A DNA stretch of 64,000 nt from Actinomyces oris (GCF_001553935.1 NZ_CP014232.1:2232001-2296000); one strand, 5' to 3'; shown: positions 16,770 through 26,195, counted from the stretch's first letter. The notes: generated by a model not told the origin, from the sequence alone. Program-made: numbers and translations.

Positions 16770-17561
16770 TCACGCGGCGGGACTCGCCGGCCGGGCCTCC
16801 TCGACGACTCGGTCAGCCCAGTACGGGCTCAGGGTGACGACGTCGCCGATGACGATGACCGCGGGGGCGGTCACGCCGTACCGGGCGGCGACGTCGGCCA
16901 GACATCGCAGCTCGGTGGTGGTCACGCGCTGGTCGGGGTGGTAGCCGCGCTCGATGATCGCCGCCGGTGTGGCTGGATCGCTGCCGGCCTCCAGCAGGGA
17001 GGCGACCGAGTTCCGCAGCCGGGAGACCCCCATGAGCAGGATGAGGGTGTGGTCGCGGCGCTGGGGGAGCACCCCCAGATCCGCATGAGCCGTGATGACC
17101 GAGAAGCCGCGCGACAGCCCCCGGTGGGTGACGGGGATCCCCGCCGCCGCGGGCACGGCGATGGCGCTGGTGATCCCCGGGACGACCTCGACGGCCACGT
17201 CGGCTGCACGGCAGGCGGCCGCCTCCTCCCCGCCGCGTCCGAGCACGTAGGGGTCGCCGCCCTTGAGACGGACCACCCCCTTGCCGCGGCGGGCCAGGTC
17301 GACCAGGAGTGCGTCGATCTCCTCCTGGCTCATGACGTGTCGGCCGCGACGCTTGGAGGCGTCGATGACCTCCGTGCTGGGTTCAAGGTCCTCCAGGAGG
17401 TCTCGGGGCGCCAGCGCGTCGACGACGACCACGTCCGCCCGGCCCAGCAGCTCCAGGCCTCGGGCGGTGATGAGACCGCTGCTGCCCGGGCCGCCGCCCA
17501 CCAGCGCCACCCAGCCATCCGCGGAACCGTCGGGTCCATGGGGAGAGACGTCGTGCGTCAT
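16770..17561 (-). CDS. cobA: Uroporphyrinogen-III C-methyltransferase (SUMT)
   Basis: 263 residues. Methylates uroporphyrinogen III twice with SAM to give precorrin-2. Family motifs: VALVGGGPGSSGLITARGLE at the start, VRLKGGDPYVLGRGGEE, and VVPGITSAIAVPAAAGIPVT. Only the methyltransferase is present; there is no CysG-type dehydrogenase/chelatase fusion, so precorrin-2 oxidation must be encoded elsewhere, while CbiX supplies the chelatase. The start is 3 bp after cysN. Confidence 0.92.
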   Translation of the reverse strand: MTHDVSPHGPDGSADGWVALVGGGPGSSGLITARGLELLGRADVVVVDALAPRDLLEDLEPSTEVIDASKRRGRHVMSQEEIDALLVDLARRGKGVVRLKGGDPYVLGRGGEEAAACRAADVAVEVVPGITSAIAVPAAAGIPVTHRGLSRGFSVITAHADLGVLPQRRDHTLILLMGVSRLRNSVASLLEAGSDPATPAAIIERGYHPDQRVTTTELRCLADVAARYGVTAPAVIVIGDVVTLSPYWADRVVEEARPASPAA

Positions 17562-17564
17562 GCC

Positions 17565-18923
17565 TTAGCCCCTGCCTGAGGAGGCAGCCGCAACCGGTTC
17601 TCCGCGCCCTGCGCCTGCGAGCTGCACCATGCCCGCCCCGAGCGTGCCGCCCTCGTGGACGTCGATGAGGAGGAAGGCGCCGTCGGACCGGGAGACCGAG
17701 TAGTCGGCCAAGGGCACCGGCGAGGCCAGACGCAGCCGAACCAGGCCGATGTCGTTGAGCTCCAGGCGGTCAACCGGCACTGTGGTCAGGTCATCGAGGT
17801 CGAGGCGCCCCTCAATGGCGCGCACGATCGCCTGGACCGTCTGGGCGCCGTGCTTGAGCAGCACTCGCGCCCGGGGGCGCAGGGGCTCCTCGCTCAGCCA
17901 GGACACACGGGCGTCGACCTCGGTGAGCACCTGGGGCGCGTCCCCCGCCGCGGCCAGAGTGTCACCGCGGGCGACGTCGATGTCGTCGGTCAGGCGAACC
18001 GTCACCGACTGGCCCTCAACGGCCTCCTCCAGGCTGCGCTCACCCAGGTCGATGCCGGCCACGCGCGAGTGCCTGCCCGAGGGCAGCACCACCACGGGGT
18101 CGCCGACGCGCACCGTGCCCGAGGCGATCCGCCCGGCGTAGCCGCGGTAGTCGCGCAGCTCAGGCGCCGGCGCCGCCCCCTGGGGGCGGATGACCAGCTG
18201 GACCGGGAGGCGGAAGGCGCCCTCCTCGCGGGCGGTGGGCAGGGACTCCAGCAGCCCCAACAGGGTCGGCCCCTCGTAGAAGGGCGTGCTGGCCGAGGCC
18301 TCGACGATGTTGTCCCCCAGGAGCGCTGAGGTCGGCAGGACATGGATCTCGGCCACGCCCAGCTCGGCGGCCACAGCGCGGATATCGGCCTCGATGGCCG
18401 CGTAGACGTCGGCGGAGAAGTCCACCAGGTCGATCTTGTTGACCGCGACGATGACGTGCGGGACGCGCAGGAGGGCGGCGACCGCCAGGTGGCGGCGCGT
18501 CTGCTCCAGGACCCCGTTGCGGGCGTCCACCAGCAGCACGACGACGTCGGCCGTGGAGCAGCCGGTGACCGTGTTGCGGGTGTACTGCACGTGCCCGGGG
18601 CAGTCGGCCAGGATGAAGGAGCGCTGCGGGGTGGCGAAGTAGCGGTAGGCGACGTCGATCGTGATGCCCTGCTCCCGCTCGGCCCGTAGCCCATCGGTCA
18701 GCAGCGCGAGGTCGGCGCTGGTCAGGCCCCGATCCAGGCTGACCTGCTCGACGGCGGCCAGCTGGTCGCGCAGCACGGACTTGGAGTCGAACAACAGGCG
18801 GCCCACGAGCGTGGACTTGCCGTCGTCAACGCTGCCGGCCGTGGCCAGCCGCAGCAGCGAGCCGGTGGCGGTGGCGCGTGCCTCGGCCTCGGCGGGGATG
18901 TCGGTGAGGGTGGGGGTGCTCAT
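17565..18923 (-). CDS. cysN: Sulfate adenylyltransferase large subunit CysN
   Basis: 452-residue GTPase subunit of ATP sulfurylase, related to EF-Tu. G1 GSVDDGKSTLVGRL, G3 DCPGHVQYTRN, G4 NKID. It couples GTP hydrolysis to APS formation by CysD. It ends without a CysC (APS kinase) domain, in keeping with direct APS reduction by the CysH in this operon. The ATG overlaps the cysD stop (ATGA). Confidence 0.95.
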   Translation of the reverse strand: MSTPTLTDIPAEAEARATATGSLLRLATAGSVDDGKSTLVGRLLFDSKSVLRDQLAAVEQVSLDRGLTSADLALLTDGLRAEREQGITIDVAYRYFATPQRSFILADCPGHVQYTRNTVTGCSTADVVVLLVDARNGVLEQTRRHLAVAALLRVPHVIVAVNKIDLVDFSADVYAAIEADIRAVAAELGVAEIHVLPTSALLGDNIVEASASTPFYEGPTLLGLLESLPTAREEGAFRLPVQLVIRPQGAAPAPELRDYRGYAGRIASGTVRVGDPVVVLPSGRHSRVAGIDLGERSLEEAVEGQSVTVRLTDDIDVARGDTLAAAGDAPQVLTEVDARVSWLSEEPLRPRARVLLKHGAQTVQAIVRAIEGRLDLDDLTTVPVDRLELNDIGLVRLRLASPVPLADYSVSRSDGAFLLIDVHEGGTLGAGMVQLAGAGRGEPVAAASSGRG

Positions 18924-19933
18924 CAGAAGTAGCCCTCCTTCTTGCGGTCCTCCATGGCCGCCTCGCTCAGGCGGTCATCGGCGCGGGTGGCTCCCCGCTC
19001 GGTCAGGGTGGAGGCGGCGACCTCCAGAACGATGTCGTGGTTGGTGGCAGCCTCGGACTCGACGGCGCCGGTGCAGGACATGTCGCCCACAGTGCGGTAG
19101 CGCACGGTGCGGGTGACCACCTGCTCGCCGTCGCGCAGCCGGTTGACGCCGCCGGCCGCCAGCCACATCCCGTCACGCAGGAAGACCTCACGCTCATGGG
19201 CGTAGTAGAGGCCGGGCAGGGCGATGTCCTCACGCTCGATGTAGCGCCACACGTCCAGCTCGGTCCAGTTGCTCAAGGGGAAGACCCGCACGTGCTCACC
19301 GGGGCGGTGGCGGGGGTTGAGCAGGTTCCACAGCTCGGGGCGCTGGTTGCGCGGGTCCCACTGGCCGAACTCGTCGCGCAGGGAGACGATGCGCTCCTTG
19401 GCCCGGGCCTTCTCCTCGTCGCGGCGCCCGCCGCCGAAGACGCCGTCGAAGCCGCCCTCTTCGATGGCGTCGAGAAGCGGGATCGTCTGGAGCGGGTTGC
19501 GGGTGCCGTCGGTGCGCTCGCGCAGACGGCCGTCGTCGATGTAGTCCTGGACGCGGGCCACCACGAGCCGCAGACCGAGCTCCTCGACCGTCCGGTCGCG
19601 GTAGGCCAGCAACTCGGGGAAGTTGTGGCCGGTGTCCACGTGCAGGACGGGGAAGGGGATCGGAGCGGGCCAGAAGGCCTTGCGCGCCAGGTGCAGCATG
19701 ACCACGGAGTCCTTGCCCCCGGAGAACAGCAGCACGGGGCGGCGGCACTCGGCGGCGATCTCCCGGATGACGAGGATGGCCTCGGCCTCCAGGACGTCAA
19801 GGATGTCCAGGGCCTCAGTGGTGACGGGGGCCCGGGAGAGGTCGGCCAGACCGGCCGGTTCGAGCTCCGGCGTCTGATGGGGGGTGGAGGAGGGGGCTGG
19901 GGCCGGACGGGTGTGGGTCAGGGTGATGCTCAT
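18923..19933 (-). CDS. cysD: Sulfate adenylyltransferase small subunit CysD
   Basis: 336 residues. ATP-pyrophosphatase (PP-loop) subunit that makes APS from sulfate and ATP; PP-motif SGGKDS at residues 71-76, followed by HVDTGHNFPELLAYRD and GGGRRDEEKARAKER. Start ATG 19933 overlaps the cysH stop; the frame is open far upstream, but that part is antisense-like Arg/Pro-rich sequence over cysH. It has about 30 extra Pro/Thr-rich residues at the N-terminus compared with the usual 300-residue protein. Confidence 0.94.
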   Translation of the reverse strand: MSITLTHTRPAPAPSSTPHQTPELEPAGLADLSRAPVTTEALDILDVLEAEAILVIREIAAECRRPVLLFSGGKDSVVMLHLARKAFWPAPIPFPVLHVDTGHNFPELLAYRDRTVEELGLRLVVARVQDYIDDGRLRERTDGTRNPLQTIPLLDAIEEGGFDGVFGGGRRDEEKARAKERIVSLRDEFGQWDPRNQRPELWNLLNPRHRPGEHVRVFPLSNWTELDVWRYIEREDIALPGLYYAHEREVFLRDGMWLAAGGVNRLRDGEQVVTRTVRYRTVGDMSCTGAVESEAATNHDIVLEVAASTLTERGATRADDRLSEAAMEDRKKEGYF

Positions 19934-20721
19934 AGGTGGATTCCGCATTCTGTCTTGGTGAATCCGGCCCAGCGGCCGGAACGGGGGTCGTCTCCGGGCT
20001 TGACTCGCGCCGTGCACGGGGCGCAGCCGATCGAGGGGTAGCCGTCGTACAGGAGGGGGTTGATGAGCACTCCGTGCTGGTCGGCGTAGCCGGTCAGCTC
20101 CTCCATGCTCCAGGCGGCCAGGGGATTGATCTTGACGATCTCGTGGGTGGCGTCCCATCCGATCAACGGTGTGTGGGTGCGGGTGGGGGCGTCCTCGCGG
20201 CGCACCCCGGTGGCCCAGGCCTCGTAGCCGCTCAGGGCCCTCGCCAGCGGCTCGACCTTGCGCAGACGGCAGCAGGCGGCCGGGTCCCGCGACCACAGAT
20301 CCGGCCCGTAGCGCTCGTCCTGCTCGGCCAGGCTCAGCTCAGGAGTCACGTCGACGACGGTGACGTCCATGGTGGCGGCCACGGCGTCGCGGGTACCCAC
20401 GGTCTCGGTGAAGTGGTAGCCGGTGTCCAGGAAGAGGACGTCGACGCCGGGCAGGACCCGGGAGACCACGTGCGGCAGGACGGCGTCGGCCATGGAGCAA
20501 GCCACGGCCAGCGTGTCGGGGAAGTTCTGGGCCGCCCACTGGGCGACGTCGAGAGCCGGGGCATCGTCACCGAGCTCGCGCGCACCGGCCTCGGCCAGGG
20601 CGCGCAGTTCCTCGGTGGACCGCAGCGGGGCCGAGCCGGAGCCCCGAGACCCCGAGGCGGCAGGAGCCCGGTGCGCCACGTTCAGGGATGCCTGGGCGCG
20701 GTCAGTGGTTGTGGCGCTCAC
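19930..20721 (-). CDS. cysH: Adenylylsulfate (APS) reductase CysH
   Basis: 263 residues. Reduces APS (with thioredoxin) to sulfite and AMP. The paired cysteines Cys150-Cys151 and C233-x2-C236 are the 4Fe-4S ligands that mark APS rather than PAPS reductases; the catalytic cysteine is Cys259 in TECGIHL at the C-terminus. This fits the absence of an APS kinase. It overlaps sir and cysD by 4 bp each. Confidence 0.94.
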   Translation of the reverse strand: MSATTTDRAQASLNVAHRAPAASGSRGSGSAPLRSTEELRALAEAGARELGDDAPALDVAQWAAQNFPDTLAVACSMADAVLPHVVSRVLPGVDVLFLDTGYHFTETVGTRDAVAATMDVTVVDVTPELSLAEQDERYGPDLWSRDPAACCRLRKVEPLARALSGYEAWATGVRREDAPTRTHTPLIGWDATHEIVKINPLAAWSMEELTGYADQHGVLINPLLYDGYPSIGCAPCTARVKPGDDPRSGRWAGFTKTECGIHL

Positions 20722-22421
20722 TGCAGGGCCTCCTCATCGGCTCGGTGCGCCCATTGGGCGAAGGTCTCCTCAGGGAGGCGCTGATCCAGGTAGCGGCGCA
20801 CCAGGCGCTCGACGTAGTCGGTCAGGCCGGAGGCGGGGACCTTCAGGCCCCGCACCGTGCGGCCCAGGCCGGCCTCGGCGCGTCCGTCGGTGGCCAGGCC
20901 GCCGCCCAGGTGCACCTGAAAGCCGGGCATCTGCTCGCCGTCGACCGTGATGATCTGGCCCTTGAGGCCGATGTCCGCGATCTGGATGCGGGCGCAGGAG
21001 TTCGGGCAGCCGTTGACGGTCAAGGTGATGCGCCGCTCCAGGTCGGTGTCGGCCAGGCGCGCGTCGAGCTCGGCCGAGACGCGCGCCGCCAACTTCTTGG
21101 TCTCCACGATCGCGAACTTGCAGAACTCCAGCCCGGTGCAGGCCAAGGTCGAGCGGGTGAAGGCGCCCGGGGTGGGATCGAGCCCCAGCTCCCGCAGACC
21201 GGCGACGGCGTCGTCGACCTTCTCGGCGGGCACGTCCAGGAGCAGCAGGTTCTGCAGCGGGGTGGTGCGCACCCGGTCCGAGCCGACCCGCTCGGCCAGG
21301 TCTGCCAGGCCCAGCAGGACATCCCCGCTCAACCTGCCGACGGGCGGCTTGGCCCCCACCCAGAAGCGGCCGTCCTTCTGCTCGTGGACGCCGATGTGGT
21401 CGGAGTCCCCGCTCGGCTCCTCAGGGGCCGGGCCGTCGGGCAGGGCACGCCCCAGGTAGTCGTCCTGGAGGACCTGGCGGAACTTCTCCGGCCCCCACTC
21501 GGCCATGAGGAACTTCAACCGGGCCTTGTTGCGCAGGCGACGGTAGCCGTAGTCGCGGAAGATGCGGATGACGGCGTACCAGACGTCCAGGGCGTCCTCA
21601 GGGGTGACGAAGGCCCCTAGCCGCTGACCCAGACGCGGGGCGGTGGACAGGGCGCCGGCCACCCACAGGTCGTAGCCGGGACCGAGCTCGGGGTGGTTGA
21701 CGCCCACGAAGGAGATGTCGTTGATCTCGTGGAGGATGTCGAGGCTGGGGGAGCCGGTGATGGCCGTCTTGAACTTGCGGGGAAGATTGGCCAGCTCGGG
21801 GTCGCCCAGGTAGGTGTCCTTGATGTCACGGGCCAGCGGGGTCGGATCGATGACCTCGTCCTTGGCGATGCCGGCCACCGGGGAGACCAGGAATCCCCGA
21901 GGCGTGTCCCCACAGCCCTCAATCGTGGTCAGCCCCACTGACTCCAGGCGCCGCCACAGCTCGGGCACGTTGTCGATCTCCACCCAGTGCAGCTGGATGT
22001 TCTGGCGGTCGGTGATGTCGGCGGTGCCGCGGGCGAAGTCGTTGGAGACCGAGCCGAGCACCCGCAGCTGCTCACGGCTCAGGCTCCCACCGTCCAGGCG
22101 CACCCGCTGCATGAAGTAGCGGTCGGAGAGCTCGGAGGCGTCCAGCTGGGCGGTGCGGCCGCCGTCGATCCCCTGCTTGCGCTGGGTGTACAGACCCCAC
22201 CAGCGGAAACGGCCGTTGAGGTCATCGGGTGCGATGCTCTCGTAGCCGCCGGGACCGTAGATGTTCACGATCCGGTCGCGCACCGCCAGCGGGTCCCCGT
22301 CCTGCTTGAAGGCCTCGTTGTCATTGAGCGGCTTGCGCCCGTCGAGGGCCCACTGGCCGTTGGAACGGGCCTTGCGCGGTGGGCGCAGGGTGCGGGCGGG
22401 TGGCGTGACGGTGGTGGTCAT
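20718..22421 (-). CDS. sir: Ferredoxin-dependent sulfite reductase
   Basis: 567 residues. Six-electron reduction of sulfite to sulfide using siroheme and a 4Fe-4S cluster. Cluster ligands are visible as ACTGLEFCKF (C-x5-C) and NGCPNSCAR (C-x3-C) in the second half; the N-terminal half has YGPGGYESIAPDDLNGRF and GLYTQRKQG typical of the actinobacterial SirA group. Nitrite reductases share these motifs, but the cysH-cysD-cysN operon settles sulfite. Start ATG 22421 has GGAGGAGC immediately upstream. First gene of the operon, behind a long leader (about 337 nt from the proposed promoter). Confidence 0.93.
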   Translation of the reverse strand: MTTTVTPPARTLRPPRKARSNGQWALDGRKPLNDNEAFKQDGDPLAVRDRIVNIYGPGGYESIAPDDLNGRFRWWGLYTQRKQGIDGGRTAQLDASELSDRYFMQRVRLDGGSLSREQLRVLGSVSNDFARGTADITDRQNIQLHWVEIDNVPELWRRLESVGLTTIEGCGDTPRGFLVSPVAGIAKDEVIDPTPLARDIKDTYLGDPELANLPRKFKTAITGSPSLDILHEINDISFVGVNHPELGPGYDLWVAGALSTAPRLGQRLGAFVTPEDALDVWYAVIRIFRDYGYRRLRNKARLKFLMAEWGPEKFRQVLQDDYLGRALPDGPAPEEPSGDSDHIGVHEQKDGRFWVGAKPPVGRLSGDVLLGLADLAERVGSDRVRTTPLQNLLLLDVPAEKVDDAVAGLRELGLDPTPGAFTRSTLACTGLEFCKFAIVETKKLAARVSAELDARLADTDLERRITLTVNGCPNSCARIQIADIGLKGQIITVDGEQMPGFQVHLGGGLATDGRAEAGLGRTVRGLKVPASGLTDYVERLVRRYLDQRLPEETFAQWAHRADEEALQ

Positions 22422-22607
22422 TGCTCCTCCATGACGGTGGCGTGTCATTGGCGTATGAGGAGCGTCCGGGGGCGGCCTGGTGTGCTGCTGCGTGCAGAGC
22501 CTGTAGGGCCGTTCGGTTGGCGTCAGCCGTCTCAACGGGGCCTTCCGGACGCTTCATTGCGCCGGATACCTCGTTGCGGGGGAAGTCCCCGTGGTGTCAG
22601 GCGCTGG

Positions 22608-22625
22608 TCAGGCCCGACAACACAT
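22608..22625 (-). CDS. Five-codon Met-Cys-Cys-Arg-Ala leader mini-ORF (candidate)
   Basis: ATG TGT TGT CGG GCC TGA lies about 187 nt upstream of sir inside its leader. Tandem Cys codons in short upstream ORFs are known cysteine-responsive attenuators in mycobacteria. No clear Shine-Dalgarno precedes the ATG. Between it and sir there is a GC-rich small hairpin (CGGGG/CCCCG near 22578-22592). Function is inference; a five-codon frame can arise by chance. Confidence 0.35.
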   Translation of the reverse strand: MCCRA

Positions 22626-22765
22626 GACCGCATGGGCACGCAGAAGATCAGCGGGATAGGTACCGCTGAAGAGCGCTGCGTGAGAGAAGGTCATGGCCGA
22701 AACATTAACCATGCATTTACCTGGCGACAAGCAGGAATGATCTGTGCTTCGAGTCACGGTGGGGG

Positions 22766-22793
22766 ATGTTAGGTAAGCACCTAATCGCGTCAG
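22766..22793 (-). promoter_or_regulatory. Sulfur-operon promoter with palindromic operator
   Basis: On the minus strand, CTGACG (-35-like, 22788-22793) and TAACAT (-10-like, 22766-22771) are 16 bp apart. A perfect palindrome, TTAGGT-N4-ACCTAA (22769-22784), fills the spacer and overlaps the -10, a typical repressor position. Two G/C-poor promoter hexamers in otherwise GC-rich DNA support the call. The regulator is unknown. Confidence 0.5.
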
Positions 22794-22886
22794 GATGCGG
22801 AAAAAGGCTGCACTGCCGCACACGGCACCGGTGGTGGTCTGCGGCAGCGGGTGGGCGGGATTGGGCCCTTGGGCCTGGGGCTGCGA

Positions 22887-23711
22887 TCAGGCGCCCAGCT
22901 CGCGGTCCCTCTCGGCAATGGCCTCGAAGGCGCGCACGACGGCGTCGGAGAAACCGGCCCGCTCCAGGGCCACCATGCCCGCCACTGTTGTCCCTCCGGG
23001 GGAGCAGACCGCGTCGATGAGGTCGGCCGGGGTGCGGCCGTGGCCTCCCTCAGCGGTGCGCTGAGCCTCGGTCTGCACGGTACGGGCGGTCCCCAGCACC
23101 GCCTGCGCCACGATCTGGACGGCCTGGGCCTTGGGGATGCCGCCCATGACGCCGGCGCGAGCCAGGGCGTCGATGAAGGCGCACACCAGGGCGGGGGAGG
23201 AGCCCGCCAGACCGATGAAGGAGGAGAAGTCCTTCTCCTCCAGGACCACGGTGCGACCGATGGTCTCCATGAGGGTGCGTACCGTCTCCAGGTCCTCGGC
23301 GCTCGCACTGCTACCGGGGGCCAGTGCGGTCATCGACTCGCCCACGGAGGCGGCCATGTTCGGCATGGTGCGCACCACCCGGGTGCCGCTCGGCAGCATC
23401 GACTCCAAACGCTCCAAGGGCACACCGGCCGCGATGGAGACCACCAGGGGGCGGCTGTCGGTGATGGCCTCCGACAACCGGGGCAGGACATCGGGGATGA
23501 CGTAGGGCTTGAGGCCCAGGATGAGGACGTCGCTGCGTGACACCAGCTCGGCGGCGTCGGGCACGTGGACGGCCCCGACCTGCTCGGCCAAGCGCTCGGC
23601 AGAGCCGTGCTTGCTGGTCAGCAGCAGGTGCCCGGCCGGTGTTCCCGCAGCCACGGCCCCTCGCACAATGGCGCTGACCATGTTGCCGGCGCCGATGAAC
23701 CCGATACGCAT
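22887..23711 (-). CDS. proC: Pyrroline-5-carboxylate reductase
   Basis: 274 residues. Last step of proline synthesis, NAD(P)H-dependent. N-terminal Rossmann motif MRIGFIGAGNMVSAIVRG; C-terminal family signature near DLIDAVCSPGGTTVAGMVAL; RTMPNMAASVGESMTAL in between. AGGAGGCC precedes the ATG. It lies 89 bp after the antiporter gene on the same strand and 465 bp before the sulfur operon start. Confidence 0.94.
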   Translation of the reverse strand: MRIGFIGAGNMVSAIVRGAVAAGTPAGHLLLTSKHGSAERLAEQVGAVHVPDAAELVSRSDVLILGLKPYVIPDVLPRLSEAITDSRPLVVSIAAGVPLERLESMLPSGTRVVRTMPNMAASVGESMTALAPGSSASAEDLETVRTLMETIGRTVVLEEKDFSSFIGLAGSSPALVCAFIDALARAGVMGGIPKAQAVQIVAQAVLGTARTVQTEAQRTAEGGHGRTPADLIDAVCSPGGTTVAGMVALERAGFSDAVVRAFEAIAERDRELGA

Positions 23712-23800
23712 GAAGGCCTCCTGCTCGTGAGCGACATGAGGCCATCACCGTACCGCGGCTGTGCGCCAGGCGATGCGACTTCCGGGGGTTCCGGTGGCCG

Positions 23801-25168
23801 TCAGAGCACCATGGCGGCGATCCACCCGGCGATGAGCAGCGGAATGTTGAAGTGCAGGAAGGTCGGGATGACCGAGTCGCGCATGTGGTCGTGCTGCCCG
23901 TCGGCGTTGAGCCCGGCCGTGGGCCCCAGCGTGGAGTCCGACGCCGGTGAGCCGGCATCCCCCAGGGCCCCGGCGGTCCCGATGAGAGAGACCGTGGCGA
24001 CCGGTGAGAAGCCCAGGGAGACGCACAACGGCACGTAGATCGCGGAGATGATCGGCAGGGTGGAGAAGGACGAGCCGATACCCATCGTCACGATGAGGCC
24101 CACGAGCAGCATGACGAAGGCGGCTGCGGGCTTGGAGCCCGCGAACAAGGAGGTCGCCGACGTCACCAGCGGCTCGATCTGCTTTGTCTCCTTCAGGACG
24201 GCGGCGAAGCCCTGCGCCGTGATCATGATGAGCCCGATGAGCGCCATCATCCGCATGCCGCCGGTGAAGACGTCGTCGGCCTCGGCGATGGTGACGACCC
24301 GGGTGGCCATGAACAGCAGCAGGCCGATCAGGGCCCCGACCAGGAGCGGGTCGGCCTCGGACTCCGTCCAGGTCAGGAAGGTCTGGACCATGAAGCAGGC
24401 GACGACGGCGACCAGCGCGATCGCCACCTTGTGGCGGTCGATCTCGACCGGGCCGGAGTCCTCCTCGCCCGAGCCGGTGGTGCCGCCGGTCTCGACCCGG
24501 TAGACGCGGGGCTTGCGGTAGGTGACGAACACGGCGATGAGCAGTCCCGCGAGCATACCCAGTGCCGGAATCCCCATGGCCTGGGTGGCCGGGACCTGGG
24601 AGACGTCCAGGCCCGCCTCCTCGATGTTGGCGTAGAGGATGTCATGGAGGAAGACCCGTCCGAAGCCCAGGGGCAGGAACATGTAGGTGGTGACCAGCCC
24701 GAAGGTGATGGCGCAGGCCACGGCGCGACGGTCCAGCTGAAGACGGCTCATGACGATGAGCAGCGGCGGGACCACCAGTGGGATGAAGGCGATGTGAACC
24801 GGGATGAGGTTCTGACTCATGACAGCCATGGCCGTGATCCCGCCCAGCACCAGCATGGTGGTGGTGCGCACGGCCCTGCGGGAGACGGACTCGTCCTTGT
24901 TCTCGATGCGGCCGATGAGCCAGTTCGCCAGCAGCTGGGGCAGGCCCGAGTGTGCCACCGCCATGGCGAAGGCCCCCAGCAGCGCGTAGGACAGGGCGAT
25001 CTTGGCTCCGGCGGCCAGTCCGTCCTGGAAGGCGACCATGGTGCGGCTGACGCCCAGGCCTGCACTCAACCCGCCCGCGAGCGCGCCGACGAACAGGGAC
25101 AGGACCACATGGACGCGCAGCATCGCCAGGATGAGCATGACCAGGACGGCGAGGATGATGGCGTTCAT
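23801..25168 (-). CDS. YuiF/NhaC-like Na+/H+ antiporter family permease
   Basis: 455 residues with about eleven hydrophobic segments. It opens MNAIILAVLVMLILAMLRVH, with a loop IGRIENKDESVSRR and conserved SQNLIPVHIAFIPLVVPP and GDAGSPASDSTLGPTAGL. Proteins of this type are annotated as Na+/H+ antiporters; some are thought to carry amino acids such as histidine, so the substrate is open. Start ATG 25168 is chosen because the helix-rich sequence begins there; the 435 extra codons open upstream lie antisense to the SDR gene. It is transcribed divergently from the SDR across 117 bp. Confidence 0.82.
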   Translation of the reverse strand: MNAIILAVLVMLILAMLRVHVVLSLFVGALAGGLSAGLGVSRTMVAFQDGLAAGAKIALSYALLGAFAMAVAHSGLPQLLANWLIGRIENKDESVSRRAVRTTTMLVLGGITAMAVMSQNLIPVHIAFIPLVVPPLLIVMSRLQLDRRAVACAITFGLVTTYMFLPLGFGRVFLHDILYANIEEAGLDVSQVPATQAMGIPALGMLAGLLIAVFVTYRKPRVYRVETGGTTGSGEEDSGPVEIDRHKVAIALVAVVACFMVQTFLTWTESEADPLLVGALIGLLLFMATRVVTIAEADDVFTGGMRMMALIGLIMITAQGFAAVLKETKQIEPLVTSATSLFAGSKPAAAFVMLLVGLIVTMGIGSSFSTLPIISAIYVPLCVSLGFSPVATVSLIGTAGALGDAGSPASDSTLGPTAGLNADGQHDHMRDSVIPTFLHFNIPLLIAGWIAAMVL

Positions 25169-25285
25169 AGGGGGCCTTCCGATATGGGGCCGACTGTGCT
25201 GGGCTTCGCGAGCGGGCCTGGGTAAGTCCGTGTGAATCGCAGCCGATTGTGCCAGGTGGGCGTGACGGGGACGTATCGTGGACCG

Positions 25286-26077
25286 ATGAGCGAGAACCCG
25301 AAGAACGTCACCGTCGACTCCGCCGTCTCCGAGCCGGCCCGCCGCGCCCTGATCACCGGTGCCTCCACCGGTATCGGTGCCGCCACCGTTCGGCTCCTGC
25401 GCTCCCACGGGTGGGAGGTCGTCGCTACCGCGCGGCGGGTGGAGCGCCTTGAGGCGCTGGCCGCCGAGACCGGCTGCACGTGGGTGGCCGCCGACCTCCA
25501 GGAGCCCGGCGACGTTGAGCGCCTGGCCAGTGAGGTGCTGGCCGGCGGAGCTGTCGACGCCGTCGTCAACAATGCCGGCGGCGCGCTGGGGGTCGACCCG
25601 GTCGCCGAGGGCAGCGCCCAGGAGTGGGCGACCATGTACGAGCGCAACGCGCTCGCGGCCCTGCGCGTGAGCCAGGCCTTCCTGCCCGGGCTTCGGGAGC
25701 GGGGCGGGGACCTGGTCTTCCTCACCTCCACGGCGGCCCACGACACCTACCCCGGTGGGGGCGGATACGTGGCGGCCAAGCACGCCGAGCGGATCATCGC
25801 CAACACGCTGCGCCTGGAGCTGGTGGGGGAGCCGGTGCGCGTCATTGAGATCGCCCCCGGCATGGTGGCCACCGAGGAGTTCTCCCTCAACCGTCTCCAT
25901 GGAGACGCCGAGGCCGCGGCGAAGGTATACGCCGGCGTGGCCGAACCGCTCAGCGCCGACGACGTCGCCGCCTGCATCGCCTGGACGCTGGAGCTGCCCG
26001 CTCACGTCAACATCGACTCCATGGTGGTGCGGCCGCGGGCCCAGGCCTCCAACACGCTGGTGGCCCGGGAGCAGTAG
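25286..26077 (+). CDS. Short-chain dehydrogenase/reductase
   Basis: 263 residues, classical SDR. NAD(P) motif TGASTGIG near residue 23, NNAG, catalytic Ser in FLTSTAA, and the YxxxK pair as YVAAKHAE. ARR after the second strand suggests NADP(H) preference. Resembles YdfG-type 3-hydroxy acid dehydrogenases, including the PGMVATEEF segment. Start ATG 25286 fits the alignment; no strong ribosome-binding site is visible. The neighbours do not reveal a pathway. Confidence 0.9.
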   Translation: MSENPKNVTVDSAVSEPARRALITGASTGIGAATVRLLRSHGWEVVATARRVERLEALAAETGCTWVAADLQEPGDVERLASEVLAGGAVDAVVNNAGGALGVDPVAEGSAQEWATMYERNALAALRVSQAFLPGLRERGGDLVFLTSTAAHDTYPGGGGYVAAKHAERIIANTLRLELVGEPVRVIEIAPGMVATEEFSLNRLHGDAEAAAKVYAGVAEPLSADDVAACIAWTLELPAHVNIDSMVVRPRAQASNTLVAREQ

Positions 26078-26195
26078 GGGAGCGGCGTCGTCGCACATAG
26101 GTGGTCCACAGGCTCGACCTGCCCCGGGCACAGCGCGGGTTCCTAATGTCTCTTCCAGCCCCGGCCGGGCCGGGAACCAGACTGAAAGGACACCC

